From contig JAEYPS010000006.1 of assembly GCA_023410475.1 (NCBI GenBank), positions 124,001 to 188,000 on the forward strand: 64,000 bases of DNA, written 5' to 3'. A model generated the notes under the pieces. It ran no database searches and had not been told where the DNA came from. It saw nothing but the letters and a program-made list of their open reading frames with translations. The translations under genes and the position numbers were made by a program. The stretch comes from Bacillota bacterium (GTDB lineage: Bacteria; Bacillota; Clostridia; Christensenellales; SZUA-584). The number at the start of each line of letters is the position of its first letter. Positions within the stretch are counted from its first letter, which is position 1. Shown piece by piece: positions 7,216 through 16,508 of the stretch.

Positions 7216-8216
7216 CGTTCCTCTCGCCTGAGCCTCAACTGGCCGCATGCTCCTTCGATATCCCCGCCGAGCGTCCTTCGGACTGTAGCGCTGCGCCCTG
7301 CTTTCTCCAGCCGTGACGCGAATAAATGAGCCTGCTTTGTATCCGGCGCTTTAAACTCGCCTACGGTACTGTTAAGCGGTATTACGTTTACATGACAATT
7401 AAGACCGTGCAGCGCTTTTATAAGCGCATTTTGGTCTTCCTCACAGTCGTTGAATCCTTTAATCAGCGTGTATTCAATTATAACCCGTCTGCCCGTTTTT
7501 TTAAAGTATATATTTGCGCTATCCATAATCTGTCTCACGGTATACTCCGACGCGCCCGGCATTATTCTTTTTCTCTTTTCGTCTATAGCGGAATGAAGAG
7601 ATACGCAAAGTGTTATAGGCAGCCCTTCTTCGGCGAGGCGGAGAATGCCGGGCACGACGCCGCATGTAGAGAGCGAGACATGCCTTATGCCAATGCCGTG
7701 CCTGTCTTTCAGCGCTCTTATAAAACAGAGCACGTTATCGTAGTTGTCGAGCGGCTCGCCCGTGCCCATCAAAACTACGTTTGAGACAGGTCCGCTCTCG
7801 CCCGCCGCAATGAATTCCGATCTCATCTCGCCGCACGAGAGGTTCCTTATAAGCCCTTCTTTGCCCGAGGCGCAAAAAGCGCAGCCCATGCGGCATCCCA
7901 TCTGAGTGCTGACGCACAGTGTGTTTCCGTGATGATACCGCATCGCGACGCATTCGGCGAGCCCGCCTCCCGACATAGACAGAAGATACTTCACCGTGCC
8001 GTCAAAGGAAGTATGCTTCTCTTTTATGCGGGCATAACCCTCGTTATGATTGAACCGGAGCTTTTCTCTCAAGGCTTTGGACAGGTTGGTCATATCCTCG
8101 AAGACCGCGCCTTTTGCCAGCCAGCCGTCAAGCTGTTTTGCCGCAAATGGCTTTTCGCCCATATCTGTGAGCAGCGATTTCAGTTGATCAACATTCAAAG
8201 ACAGCAGATCGTTCAT
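7212..8216 (-). CDS. rlmN: Dual-specificity 23S rRNA A2503 / tRNA A37 C2-methyltransferase
   Basis: A 334-residue radical SAM enzyme. The 4Fe-4S site is C108, C112, C115 (QMGCRMGCAFCASG); the SAM-binding VLMGTGEPL, SLSTCGVVPGI and SVSLHSAIDE motifs follow in order, and the C-terminal catalytic cysteine is in EGACGQL. Length and motifs are standard for RlmN rather than Cfr. It overlaps rsmB and prpC by four bases at each end, within the translation-maintenance operon. Confidence 0.96.
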   Translation of the reverse strand: MNDLLSLNVDQLKSLLTDMGEKPFAAKQLDGWLAKGAVFEDMTNLSKALREKLRFNHNEGYARIKEKHTSFDGTVKYLLSMSGGGLAECVAMRYHHGNTLCVSTQMGCRMGCAFCASGKEGLIRNLSCGEMRSEFIAAGESGPVSNVVLMGTGEPLDNYDNVLCFIRALKDRHGIGIRHVSLSTCGVVPGILRLAEEGLPITLCVSLHSAIDEKRKRIMPGASEYTVRQIMDSANIYFKKTGRRVIIEYTLIKGFNDCEEDQNALIKALHGLNCHVNVIPLNSTVGEFKAPDTKQAHLFASRLEKAGRSATVRRTLGGDIEGACGQLRLRREER

Positions 8217-9484
8217 GTTATCCTTCTCATAACCGCGATATAAAACCCGTCCGAGCCGTAAAGATGAGGATACAGCGTTATCGGCGGCTTGACATACCGG
8301 AAGCCCTCGTTTGCGGATATAAACCTTTCGGTCACCTGCTCATTTTCCTCTTTGTTGACAGAGCATGTGTAATACGCGAGTATACCGTCCAGTTTCACAT
8401 ATTTTGAGCATACAGACAATATTTCATACTGACTAACGCTGAGCGCTTTTATGTCCTCAGGCTTGCGCGAATACCTGATATCAGGGCTTTTGTACATCAG
8501 CCCCATAGCGCTGCACGGTGCGTCAACTATGACCGCGCCGAACGCTTTCTCATATTCGCGAGCATAAACTCCGGCGTCGCGCAGCTCTGTCTTCGCGTTT
8601 TTGACTCCGAGGCGGTCAAAGTTTTTCCTCATCATATCCACTCTGTGCTTGTGTATGTCCCATGCTGTTATATCGAGTGTGTTTCTGGCAAGTACGGCGG
8701 CGTACGCGCTTTTGCCTCCCGGCGCGGCGCAGCAGTCGAGTAATCTCATTCCAGGCTGTATGCCCGTTTCAAGCACGGCACGCATCGCGCTTTGCGACTG
8801 TACAGCCATATGCCCTCTTTTATAGGCGTCAAGGTTTTCGATGTCCGTAAGCCCTTCGACTATAAACGTATCTTCTATTGTCCCGGGAGAATACTCAAGC
8901 CCGAGCGAGCCGAACCCCTTTTTCAGCTCTTCACTGTTTGCAAGAAGAGTATTGGCGCGAACGCTTGTGCCCGGCTTATCCTTGTATGTTAGCAGCTCTT
9001 CAGCAAAATCATATCCGAAATCGGCAATGTATTTCTCGCATATCCAGACCGGATAGCTAGAAAGTATGCTTAAAGAGTCGGCGTTTTGCCCTGACGGATA
9101 TTCAATGCTGTCTTTGCTGCGTATCACGTTGCGAAGCACGGCGTTAACAAAGCCCTTCATCTGAGGCTTTATCTGCTTTACAAGCTCAACGCTCTCGCTT
9201 ACGGCAGCGTAGTCTTCTGTGTCCGTAAACATTATCTGACACGCGCCGAGACGCAGAATGTTTTTTACGCTCCCGTGAACTCGGCCGGATGTTATAAACG
9301 TGCTCAAAACATAGTCGATACGCAGCAGATTTTCGAGCGTAGTACGCACAAGCAGCGACGCGAACGCCTTATCCTTGGCGGGCAGTTCCTGCGGCAGGTG
9401 ATTTTTGAGCGCGAGCGATGTATACGCGCCTTCCTTCGTCACCGCCGTAAGCGCGTCATACGCAGCCCTTCGGGCGCTTATCAA
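8213..9484 (-). CDS. rsmB: 16S rRNA (cytosine967-C5)-methyltransferase
   Basis: A 423-residue protein with an N-terminal NusB-like RNA-binding domain (about 1-140) and a C-terminal Rossmann methyltransferase. Visible are LLDCCAAPGGKSAYAA (SAM binding), DAPCSAMG (motif IV cysteine) and YYTCSVNKEENE (motif VI, nucleophilic cysteine). It starts at TTG 9484, four bases inside fmt, with GGGGTGG as ribosome site. The fmt-rsmB-rlmN order is that of Bacillus. Confidence 0.95.
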   Translation of the reverse strand: MISARRAAYDALTAVTKEGAYTSLALKNHLPQELPAKDKAFASLLVRTTLENLLRIDYVLSTFITSGRVHGSVKNILRLGACQIMFTDTEDYAAVSESVELVKQIKPQMKGFVNAVLRNVIRSKDSIEYPSGQNADSLSILSSYPVWICEKYIADFGYDFAEELLTYKDKPGTSVRANTLLANSEELKKGFGSLGLEYSPGTIEDTFIVEGLTDIENLDAYKRGHMAVQSQSAMRAVLETGIQPGMRLLDCCAAPGGKSAYAAVLARNTLDITAWDIHKHRVDMMRKNFDRLGVKNAKTELRDAGVYAREYEKAFGAVIVDAPCSAMGLMYKSPDIRYSRKPEDIKALSVSQYEILSVCSKYVKLDGILAYYTCSVNKEENEQVTERFISANEGFRYVKPPITLYPHLYGSDGFYIAVMRRIT

Positions 9485-10443
9485 TTGCCACCCCGCTCAT
9501 CATTTGATTTTGTTGGAGTATTATCGAACCGGTCAGTTAACAGCCTTCTCCCGCGGAAAAACTCCTCCGGACTCATCCTCTTTGTGCCGGGAGCCTGCAT
9601 GCTAAGCACGCGCAAAAGCCCGCCGCCCGTGCCCACAACGAGCCCTTCTTTATCGTTCGCAGAAAGAAACTGTCCGGGCTCAGCCGTTCCCGGCAAAACA
9701 TTTGCGCTCCATATTTTAACGGCATCTTCTCCCGCGTACGTATACGTCCCCATAACCGGGTCGAGCGCCCGTATAAGGTTGTATATATCAAACGCGGGTT
9801 TGTTCCAGTCTATCCTGCCTAGTTCCTTTGAAAGAGGCGGGTAATAGCTCGACTCGCTTTCGTCCTGCTTTTTCCGTTTTGCGGCGCCCGCTTCAATGTT
9901 TTTTAATGTAGTTATCAGAAGCTGCGCGCCGAGATGAGACAGCTTCTCGTATAGCTCGCCGCCCGTCATGCCCTCGTCTATGGTGACTTGCGTAGAAGAT
10001 ATGATGTCTCCGGTATCGAGCCCGACGTCCATATACATTATCGTGACGCCTGTCTTTTCCTCGCCGTTTATAATCGCCCACTGTATGGGCGCCGCTCCCC
10101 TGTACTTCGGCAGCAGTGACGCGTGCACGTTTATGCAGCCAAGCGGAGGTATGTCGAGTATAGCCTTTGGCAGAATCTGCCCGAACGCCGCGGTGACGAT
10201 AATGTCGGGTGAGATATCGCTTAAAGCGTCTATGCCCTCCTGCGCTCTAATCTTTTCAAACTGCAGCACGGGTATGCCTTCGCTTGCGGCAAGCTCCTTT
10301 ATCGGCGAGGCGCTCAGCCTGTGCCCGCGCCCGCTTTTCCTGTCGGGCTGGGTTACGACGGCTGCTATATCAAAGCGCTGTTCTATCAGCTTTTTAAGGC
10401 TGGGCACCGCGAACTGCGGCGTGCCCATAAAGACGAGTCTCAT
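9481..10443 (-). CDS. fmt: Methionyl-tRNA formyltransferase
   Basis: A 320-residue enzyme that formylates initiator Met-tRNA using 10-formyl-tetrahydrofolate. The N-terminus MRLVFMGTPQFAVPSL, catalytic N105, H107 (INVHASLLPKYRG) and D144 (DVGLDTGDI) are intact, and a C-terminal tRNA-binding domain follows from about residue 205. It overlaps def by four bases; the deformylase and formyltransferase act at opposite ends of the same cycle. Confidence 0.96.
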   Translation of the reverse strand: MRLVFMGTPQFAVPSLKKLIEQRFDIAAVVTQPDRKSGRGHRLSASPIKELAASEGIPVLQFEKIRAQEGIDALSDISPDIIVTAAFGQILPKAILDIPPLGCINVHASLLPKYRGAAPIQWAIINGEEKTGVTIMYMDVGLDTGDIISSTQVTIDEGMTGGELYEKLSHLGAQLLITTLKNIEAGAAKRKKQDESESSYYPPLSKELGRIDWNKPAFDIYNLIRALDPVMGTYTYAGEDAVKIWSANVLPGTAEPGQFLSANDKEGLVVGTGGGLLRVLSMQAPGTKRMSPEEFFRGRRLLTDRFDNTPTKSNDERGGN

Positions 10444-10892
10444 TCTGTTTCCTCGATCATCTTATCCACAAACAATACGCCGTCAAGATGGTCTATTTCA
10501 TGACAGAATACTCTCGCGAGCATACCTGATATCTTTTCCTTATGCCATTTATTGTTTCTGTCCAAATACCTGACTGTTATTTCTTCGGGCCTTTTTACCG
10601 TACCTCTGACACCTACGACAGAGAGGCATCCTTCCTCTTCCACTGCCTCGCCCGAGCATTCGATTATTTTCGGGTTTATCAGCTCATAAAACTTTTCGTC
10701 GTACTCAACTATTGCTATCCGCCTGAGAACGCCCACCTGCGGCGCGGCGAGGCCGACGCCGTCCTCGATGTGAAGCGTCTCCTTCATATCGTCGAGCAGC
10801 GTTATTATATGCGTGTTTACCGACATTACCGGCCTTGATATCTTTCTGAGCGCTTCGTTGTCGGTGCCTGTTACTATCTCTCTTATAGCCAT
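10440..10892 (-). CDS. def: Peptide deformylase
   Basis: A 150-residue metalloenzyme that removes the formyl group from nascent proteins. The three signature motifs are GVGLAAPQVGV (46-55), EEGCLSV (C89 metal ligand) and HEIDHLDG (H131, E132, H135). The short length fits type 1 deformylase. Eleven bases separate it from priA upstream. Confidence 0.96.
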   Translation of the reverse strand: MAIREIVTGTDNEALRKISRPVMSVNTHIITLLDDMKETLHIEDGVGLAAPQVGVLRRIAIVEYDEKFYELINPKIIECSGEAVEEEGCLSVVGVRGTVKRPEEITVRYLDRNNKWHKEKISGMLARVFCHEIDHLDGVLFVDKMIEETE

Positions 10893-10903
10893 TTTATCTC
10901 CCC

Positions 10904-13129
10904 TTACATCATGCTCTGCGGATTAATCTGCACACCGAACGCACATCCGTCGTATGTCTTTGAATCCGAGTATGTATACAGCCTTCTGCGGAACTCCGCA
11001 AGCTTATCGTCGTTCAATACCTTTACGAGTATCTGCCATCGCGTCTTTCCCTGTATCTTTTTTACCGGAGCCTCGCTCACGTCAAACAACAGCACATGTT
11101 CCATTATATCGGAACACTCATTCTTTAAACCATTTGCGTAGTCAATGCACGCCTCCATGACCTTGCCCTCATTCCTGCCAGCGAACACTATCCTGAAAAA
11201 CACCGTATACGGCGGAAGAAGGGCCGACTTCCTGACGCTCATCTCCTTATCGAAAAAACCCTCATAATCGTGAGTCCTCGCGTACTCAATGGCGTAATGC
11301 TCCGGGCAGTATGTCTGAACGACTACTTTCCCGGGGTCCTTTCTTCCTGCCCTTCCCGATACCTGCTCTAAGAGCTGGAACGTTTTTTCGGGGCTTCTGT
11401 AGTCGGGTATGTGCAACGAGCTGTCCGCGGATATCACTCCCACAAGGGATACGTTTTCAAAATCGAGCCCCTTCGCTATCATCTGCGTGCCGATGAGTAT
11501 ATCGGCGCCGCCGTTTTTGAACTGCTCGTATATCTTTATGTGAGAGTCCTTGCTCCTTGTAGTGTCGAGGTCCATACGAAGCACGCGCGCGCCGGGGAAA
11601 TGCTTTTTAACCTGGTCCTCTACCTGCTGTGTGCCTATACCGAACTGCTTGAGGTAGTCCTTGCCGCATACCGGGCACTTGCTTCTGAGACTCCTTTTTT
11701 TGCCGCAGTAATGGCAAACGAGCGCGGAGCCGTTTGAGTGATATGTCATCGACACCTCGCAGCTGCTGCAGTATTCAACATATCCGCAGTCTCTGCACAT
11801 GACAAACGTGGAATAGCCGCGCCGGTTCATAAAAAGCATTACCTGCCTGCCGTTCCCCAGAGCCTTTTCAATTTCATTATACAGCAGCCCTGAAAAAACG
11901 GTTCGGTTTCCGCGCACTATCTCTTCGCGCATATCGGCTATCTCAACGGACGGAAGCTTAAGCCGGAACAGTCTTTGCGGCATCACTATAAGGCTGTATA
12001 TCCCGTTTCTTGCCTTTATATAGCTTTCCACAGACGGAGTAGCCGATGCAAGCACCAGAGAGGCGCCTTCAATATTCGCGCGCATTCTCGCTATCTCGTG
12101 AGCCGTGTATCTCGGGTGGGTATCCGACCGGTAGCTTGTCTCGTGCTCCTCGTCTATTATGATAACGCCGATTTTCCGCAGAGGCGCGAACACCGCTGAC
12201 CTTGCGCCTATAACCACCCGTGCGTCACCCAGCACCATGCGCTTCCACTCGTCGAACCGCTCTCCCGAAGAAAGCGTCGAGTGGTAAACGGCGATATGCT
12301 CTCCTATCCTTCTCTCAAACATCGAGACGAGTTGTGGCGTCAGCGATATCTCGGGAACGAGCACTACTGCGCTCTGTCCCCTATCAAGGCATTCCCTGAC
12401 CACTTTTATATAAACTTCGGTCTTGCCGCTTCCCGTTACGCCGTGCAGAAGGTATTTGCCCTGACTAGCCGTTATTGTTTTGTAAGCGTTTATCTGGTCT
12501 TCTGTTAGGAGGAATTCGCGCTCTGTCTCGCCCGTCCTTCGGCTGACGCGAAATGCGTTTATCTTCTCAACGCCGAGTATGCCCTTCTTTATAAGCGCGT
12601 CCCGAGCGGCCGCGCTCTTTGGAACTATCGCCTCGAGCTCTTTTATATTCAGGCGCCGTTTCTCGCGAATAACGCTCAGCACTTCGAGCTGTTTGGGCGC
12701 TTTGACCTTACCCGAGCCGGAACTCAAAGACTCAACAGCTTTTTTTATATCGATTCCGGATGATATAAATACTTCCCGCTCGAACTTGTCTTTTACCCTG
12801 CCTCCACGCATCTCAGCGGGGAACATCAGCCTGAGCGATATCGCAAGCGTCGTGTGGTAATATCTTTGCATCAGAAACGCGAGCTTTATCTGGCCTTCCG
12901 TAAGCGCCGCATAATCTGAGATAACTGACGATATAACCTTTAACCCCTCGCCCTTGTATTCGCAGGTCTCCGAGAGCCCCAGCACATACCCTTCGCGCAG
13001 AGCGTTGCCTTTTCCGAACGGCACCTTTACCCGGTAACCGACCCCGACATTCATTCCTTCGGGTACGCCGTAATCAAAAAGCCTGTCCACGCTTGAGCTT
13101 ACAATATCGACTATAACCTTAGCGAACAT
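10904..13129 (-). CDS. priA: Primosomal protein N', replication restart helicase
   Basis: A 741-residue superfamily 2 helicase that reloads the replisome at stalled forks. N-terminal DNA-binding regions (about 1-200) precede the helicase core with LLHGVTGSGKTEVY (Walker A), IIDEEHETSY (DEEH box) and ASATPSVES. A zinc-binding insertion with eight cysteines (CRDCGYVEYCSSC, CHYCG, CPVCG) and GRAGR motif VI follow. Length is normal. It is flanked by coaBC and def as in Bacillus. Confidence 0.96.
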   Translation of the reverse strand: MFAKVIVDIVSSSVDRLFDYGVPEGMNVGVGYRVKVPFGKGNALREGYVLGLSETCEYKGEGLKVISSVISDYAALTEGQIKLAFLMQRYYHTTLAISLRLMFPAEMRGGRVKDKFEREVFISSGIDIKKAVESLSSGSGKVKAPKQLEVLSVIREKRRLNIKELEAIVPKSAAARDALIKKGILGVEKINAFRVSRRTGETEREFLLTEDQINAYKTITASQGKYLLHGVTGSGKTEVYIKVVRECLDRGQSAVVLVPEISLTPQLVSMFERRIGEHIAVYHSTLSSGERFDEWKRMVLGDARVVIGARSAVFAPLRKIGVIIIDEEHETSYRSDTHPRYTAHEIARMRANIEGASLVLASATPSVESYIKARNGIYSLIVMPQRLFRLKLPSVEIADMREEIVRGNRTVFSGLLYNEIEKALGNGRQVMLFMNRRGYSTFVMCRDCGYVEYCSSCEVSMTYHSNGSALVCHYCGKKRSLRSKCPVCGKDYLKQFGIGTQQVEDQVKKHFPGARVLRMDLDTTRSKDSHIKIYEQFKNGGADILIGTQMIAKGLDFENVSLVGVISADSSLHIPDYRSPEKTFQLLEQVSGRAGRKDPGKVVVQTYCPEHYAIEYARTHDYEGFFDKEMSVRKSALLPPYTVFFRIVFAGRNEGKVMEACIDYANGLKNECSDIMEHVLLFDVSEAPVKKIQGKTRWQILVKVLNDDKLAEFRRRLYTYSDSKTYDGCAFGVQINPQSMM

Positions 13130-13138
13130 GCCTCACCT

Positions 13139-14338
13139 CTAGGCCCGGGCCGCTTTATACAGCTCAAACGCTTCGTTTACTATCGTCTTGGCGAGCGCCT
13201 TTTTGCTGTCGCTTCCAAGGTCCGCTGACTTTCCGTCTTTGAAAAACAGCTTTATGTTGTTGTTATCTGAGCTAAAGCCCTCACCCTGCCTTGAAACGTC
13301 ATTCAAAGCTATCATGTCAAGATTCTTTTTCCTTAGCTTTTCAAGCGCGTTACTTTCAATATTCTCGGTCTCTGCGGCAAAGCCCACCAAAACCTGTGAT
13401 TGTTTCTTTCTTGCTCCCAGCTCTTTTAATATATCCTGTGTTTTAATAAGACTAAGTCTCATTTGCTCGTTCTTTTTTATCTTATGGCCGCTGCGGATCT
13501 CGGGCTCATAGTCCGCGACGGCAGCCGCCATTATAACGATATCCGCGGTTTCGGACGCGGCAAAGACCCGCTCAGCCATCTCCTTGGCGGAAACAACATT
13601 TATTACGTCGGCTTTTGCGGGCGGCTCTATAGCGACCGGGCCGGATACGAGCGTTACGCTGGCGCCTCGTGCAAGCGCCGCCTCGGCTATGGCATAGCCC
13701 ATCTTGCCCGAGGAATTGTTTGAGAGGTAACGAACGGGGTCTATGGCCTCGCGCGTGGGACCCGCCGAGATGAGCACGCTTATACCGTGCATGTCGTACA
13801 TAGAGCGCATTACGCTTTGGGCGTATAGCGCTATTTCATCGGGCTCCTTCATCCTGCCGGAGCCTATGTCTTTGCAGGCCAGCATTCCCTCGCCGGTGTC
13901 CATAACATGGTACCCTCTGTTCTTTAGTATAGTTATATTCTCTTGAACGGCGGCGTCTTCGTACATCGCGGTGTTCATCGCGGGAGCGAATATAACCGGA
14001 CACTCTGCGGCCATCAGCGTCGTCGTCAGCATATCGTCCGCTATTCCCGAAGCGGCTTTGCCAAGCACATTCGCTGTTGCGGGCGCGACAATAAACATGT
14101 CAGCTTTTTTGGCGAGCGATACATGCTTAACGTCGTATTCTGATGTTCTCTCGAACGTATCGGTTATGGTTTCATTGCCTGAAAGAGTCTCGAAGGTAAG
14201 CGCCGTTACAAATTCTTGCGCATTCTTTGTCATTATAACATGTACGTCATATCCTTGTTTTTTGAGCAGGCTTGCAAGATACGCCGCCTTGTAGGCGGCT
14301 ATGCCTCCCGATACGCCAAGGACGACTGTTTTGGGCAT
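13139..14338 (-). CDS. coaBC: Bifunctional phosphopantothenoylcysteine decarboxylase/phosphopantothenate-cysteine ligase
   Basis: A 399-residue two-domain enzyme of coenzyme A synthesis. The N-terminal flavoprotein CoaC half (about 1-185) shows VLGVSGGIAAYKA, the PAMNTAMYED substrate motif and a GEGMLAC flap. The CoaB half shows SAGPTREAIDPVRYLSNNSSGKMGYAIAEAA and VLVGFAAET. It sits three bases after rpoZ and nine before priA. Both activities are expected from intact motifs. Confidence 0.96.
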   Translation of the reverse strand: MPKTVVLGVSGGIAAYKAAYLASLLKKQGYDVHVIMTKNAQEFVTALTFETLSGNETITDTFERTSEYDVKHVSLAKKADMFIVAPATANVLGKAASGIADDMLTTTLMAAECPVIFAPAMNTAMYEDAAVQENITILKNRGYHVMDTGEGMLACKDIGSGRMKEPDEIALYAQSVMRSMYDMHGISVLISAGPTREAIDPVRYLSNNSSGKMGYAIAEAALARGASVTLVSGPVAIEPPAKADVINVVSAKEMAERVFAASETADIVIMAAAVADYEPEIRSGHKIKKNEQMRLSLIKTQDILKELGARKKQSQVLVGFAAETENIESNALEKLRKKNLDMIALNDVSRQGEGFSSDNNNIKLFFKDGKSADLGSDSKKALAKTIVNEAFELYKAARA

Positions 14339-14341
14339 TTA

Positions 14342-14542
14342 TCAGCTCTCCTCAGCAGATATGTACGTTATCTTGTCCAGATATATCTCCTTAGCGGCCT
14401 GAGAAACGGGGTTAGACTCGTGCTGCTCTGTCAGAGGCTCGGCGCCGTCCACCAGCTGCCTCGCTCTTTTTGCTGACTCTATAACAAGAGTATATCTGCA
14501 GTCAGCCTTTTCTTTAAGTTCGCTTATTCCCGGGTACATCAT
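14342..14542 (-). CDS. rpoZ: RNA polymerase omega subunit
   Basis: A 66-residue small polymerase subunit. YTLVIESAKRARQLVDGA is the conserved helix that holds the beta-prime C-terminus, and NPVSQAAKEI follows. Two adjacent ATG codons (14542 and 14539) could start it. The first overlaps the gmk stop by four bases. Position between gmk and coaBC matches Bacillus. Confidence 0.93.
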   Translation of the reverse strand: MMYPGISELKEKADCRYTLVIESAKRARQLVDGAEPLTEQHESNPVSQAAKEIYLDKITYISAEES

Positions 14543-15153
14543 ATATCTTCACCATTCCTTAAATATTTAAATTTTTCCATGTTTCTTGCTACACTCAGTT
14601 TTTCAGCTTCTATTATACTTTCGATACTTTTGACGACCTTCTCTATATGGTCGTTAACTATTATATAGTCGTATTCGCTCATTTTATTCATTTCATACGA
14701 CGCTTTACTAAGGCGCGCCGTTATCTGCTCCTCGGTTTCCGTCGCTCTGCCGCGTATCCTTTTCTCGAGCTCTTCCATGGAGGGAGGCACAAGAAAGAGG
14801 AATACGCCGTCCGGGAACGACTCTTTTACCTTCAGAGCCCCCTGCACGTCGATCTCCAGCAAAACGTTGTTCCCTTCGCTCAGCTTTTCAGCTACAAAGC
14901 TTCTCGGCGTACCGTAAAAGTTTGAGAACACGCTGGCGTATTCGAGAAACTCGCCCTGCTCTATCAGCCCTTCAAATTCCTCTTTTGTTTTGTAATAGTA
15001 GTCTACCCCTTCGTATTCGCCCGGCCTGCGCTCGCGCGTCGTGCAGGAAACTGACAACACAAGGTCGCTCCTGTGCTTCATCAGCGCGTCGCAAACAGTG
15101 CCCTTGCCCGCCCCCGAAGGCCCAGACAGAACTATAAGCAGTCCCTCACTCAT
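14539..15153 (-). CDS. gmk: Guanylate kinase
   Basis: A 204-residue nucleoside monophosphate kinase converting GMP to GDP. The P-loop GPSGAGKG (11-18), the GMP-binding SCTTRERRPGEYEGVDYYY segment and the lid arginines (RIRGRATETEEQI) are all present. It is separated from remA by three bases and overlaps rpoZ. The link of gmk, rpoZ and (p)ppGpp-sensitive metabolism is conserved across Firmicutes. Confidence 0.97.
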   Translation of the reverse strand: MSEGLLIVLSGPSGAGKGTVCDALMKHRSDLVLSVSCTTRERRPGEYEGVDYYYKTKEEFEGLIEQGEFLEYASVFSNFYGTPRSFVAEKLSEGNNVLLEIDVQGALKVKESFPDGVFLFLVPPSMEELEKRIRGRATETEEQITARLSKASYEMNKMSEYDYIIVNDHIEKVVKSIESIIEAEKLSVARNMEKFKYLRNGEDI

Positions 15154-15156
15154 CCG

Positions 15157-15417
15157 TCAATCCTCTAATTCTATCTCTTTATCCGAAAGCCTGTGCGCAA
15201 CCGTCTCGGGCTGCACCGCAGACAGTATAACATGGTCGCTGTCCGTTATTATGACCGCCCTCGTCCTTCGTCCGTATGTTGCGTCTATAAGATTTCCCTT
15301 TTGCCGCGCTTCCTGAATTATCCTTTTAATGGGCGCTGACTCGGGGCTGACGATGGCTATCAGTCTGTTCGCCGACACTATATTGCCAAATCCGATGTTT
15401 ATAAGCTTTATACTCAT
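15157..15417 (-). CDS. remA: Extracellular matrix regulator RemA (DUF370)
   Basis: An 86-residue protein starting MSIKLINIGFGNIV, a near-perfect match to the DUF370 family. In B. subtilis RemA is a DNA-binding activator of biofilm matrix and osmoprotection genes and forms ring-shaped oligomers. Family signature GRRTRAVIITDSDHVILSA is intact. The yicC-remA-gmk order is typical. Which genes it controls here cannot be read from this window. Confidence 0.94.
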   Translation of the reverse strand: MSIKLINIGFGNIVSANRLIAIVSPESAPIKRIIQEARQKGNLIDATYGRRTRAVIITDSDHVILSAVQPETVAHRLSDKEIELED

Positions 15418-15432
15418 AAACCACCTCCAAAG

Positions 15433-16308
15433 TTATTCTATATTCTGAACCTGTTCTCTTATCTTCTCAATAACGCTTTTTCCTTCTATGACAGCGTTAG
15501 TTATATCCATATCCTGAGACTTTGAGCCTATCGTATTAAGCTCGCGGTTCATTTCCTGCACCATAAAATCAAGCTTTCTGCCGACGGCCTGTTTTTCGGA
15601 GACGGTGCTGCGGAATTGATTTATATGCGTCCCGAGCCGCACCACCTCTTCTGTTATATCGGCCTTGTCCGCAATATACGCGACCTCCGTGTTAAACCTT
15701 GATTCGTCTATCTCCGCTCCTCCGAGAAGCTCGCCTATCCTTAGCTTTAATTTCTCTGCGTATTCTTTGGAGACTCTTTCCTTCTTGGTGTCTATCGCCG
15801 CCTTTATGACCTCCAGCGCTGAAAGGCATTCTATAATATTTTCTTTTAAAGCGCCGCCTTCCCTTTTTCTCATTTCGTAAAGAGCGTTAAGCGCGGAGTC
15901 GAGCGCGCTCGTCACAAGCTCGGTCTGCTTCTCTTCATCCTCAGGCGATTCTTCTATAACAATCGCGTCGGGTATGCCTATAATATGCGAAAGTTTAAGG
16001 TCGTCTTCTACGCCCGCAGCCTTTGCGGCCAGCCTTGCGGCAGATATGTATGACTCTATAAGTCCCGTGTCGGCAGCGGCTGTTTTCGCGTTGTCCACCA
16101 GTGCGCTGTAGTTGACAAATACATCTATTCTGCCTCTCTCAAGCCTTGATTTTATCGTTTTGCGTATCGTTTCCTCGGCAAACCCGAGCGTGCGCGGCAT
16201 CCTTATGTTTATATCGAGAAACCTATGGTTTACGGCTTTTATCTCTATCGTTACTTTTCTTCCGTCCGCCTCTGCTTCGGCTCTGCCGAATCCCGTCATG
16301 CTAAGCAA
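15433..16308 (-). CDS. yicC: YicC family endoribonuclease-like protein
   Basis: A 291-residue protein starting MLSMTGFGRAE, with C-terminal GRKLDFMVQEMNREINTIGSK-like signature (here QEMNRELNTIGSKSQD). YicC proteins have been reported to act as endoribonucleases; Bacillus YloC is the orthologue. TTG 16308 fits the AGGTGG site upstream better than the ATG three codons later, though either could be used. It is the first gene of the long leftward operon and has an extended -10 promoter at 16367-16375. Confidence 0.92.
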   Translation of the reverse strand: MLSMTGFGRAEAEADGRKVTIEIKAVNHRFLDINIRMPRTLGFAEETIRKTIKSRLERGRIDVFVNYSALVDNAKTAAADTGLIESYISAARLAAKAAGVEDDLKLSHIIGIPDAIVIEESPEDEEKQTELVTSALDSALNALYEMRKREGGALKENIIECLSALEVIKAAIDTKKERVSKEYAEKLKLRIGELLGGAEIDESRFNTEVAYIADKADITEEVVRLGTHINQFRSTVSEKQAVGRKLDFMVQEMNRELNTIGSKSQDMDITNAVIEGKSVIEKIREQVQNIE

Positions 16309-16366
16309 ATAAACTTCGCCACCTTTTCTTTATGCCAAATAGCTTTTTTCACCTTGATTATAAATG

Positions 16367-16375
16367 ATTATAGCA
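16367..16375 (-). promoter_or_regulatory. Extended -10 promoter of the yicC-remA-gmk operon
   Basis: TGCTATAAT on the minus strand, a perfect extended -10, about 60 bases before the yicC start. No good -35 lies 17 bases upstream, which extended -10 promoters do not need. An 11-base word (ATTTGGCATAA) occurs at 16478-16488 and again at 16330-16340. Confidence 0.6.
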
Positions 16376-16508
16376 CAACACGCAAAAAAAAATAAGCTTA
16401 ATCGTCAAATTTCTGTTGATATCACCTGTTTACTGATATATACGCTTGTTTTTACGGCTTTTTCTGCGGATTGAGCATTATGCCAAATGTTATATTATTT
16501 GGGTATTG

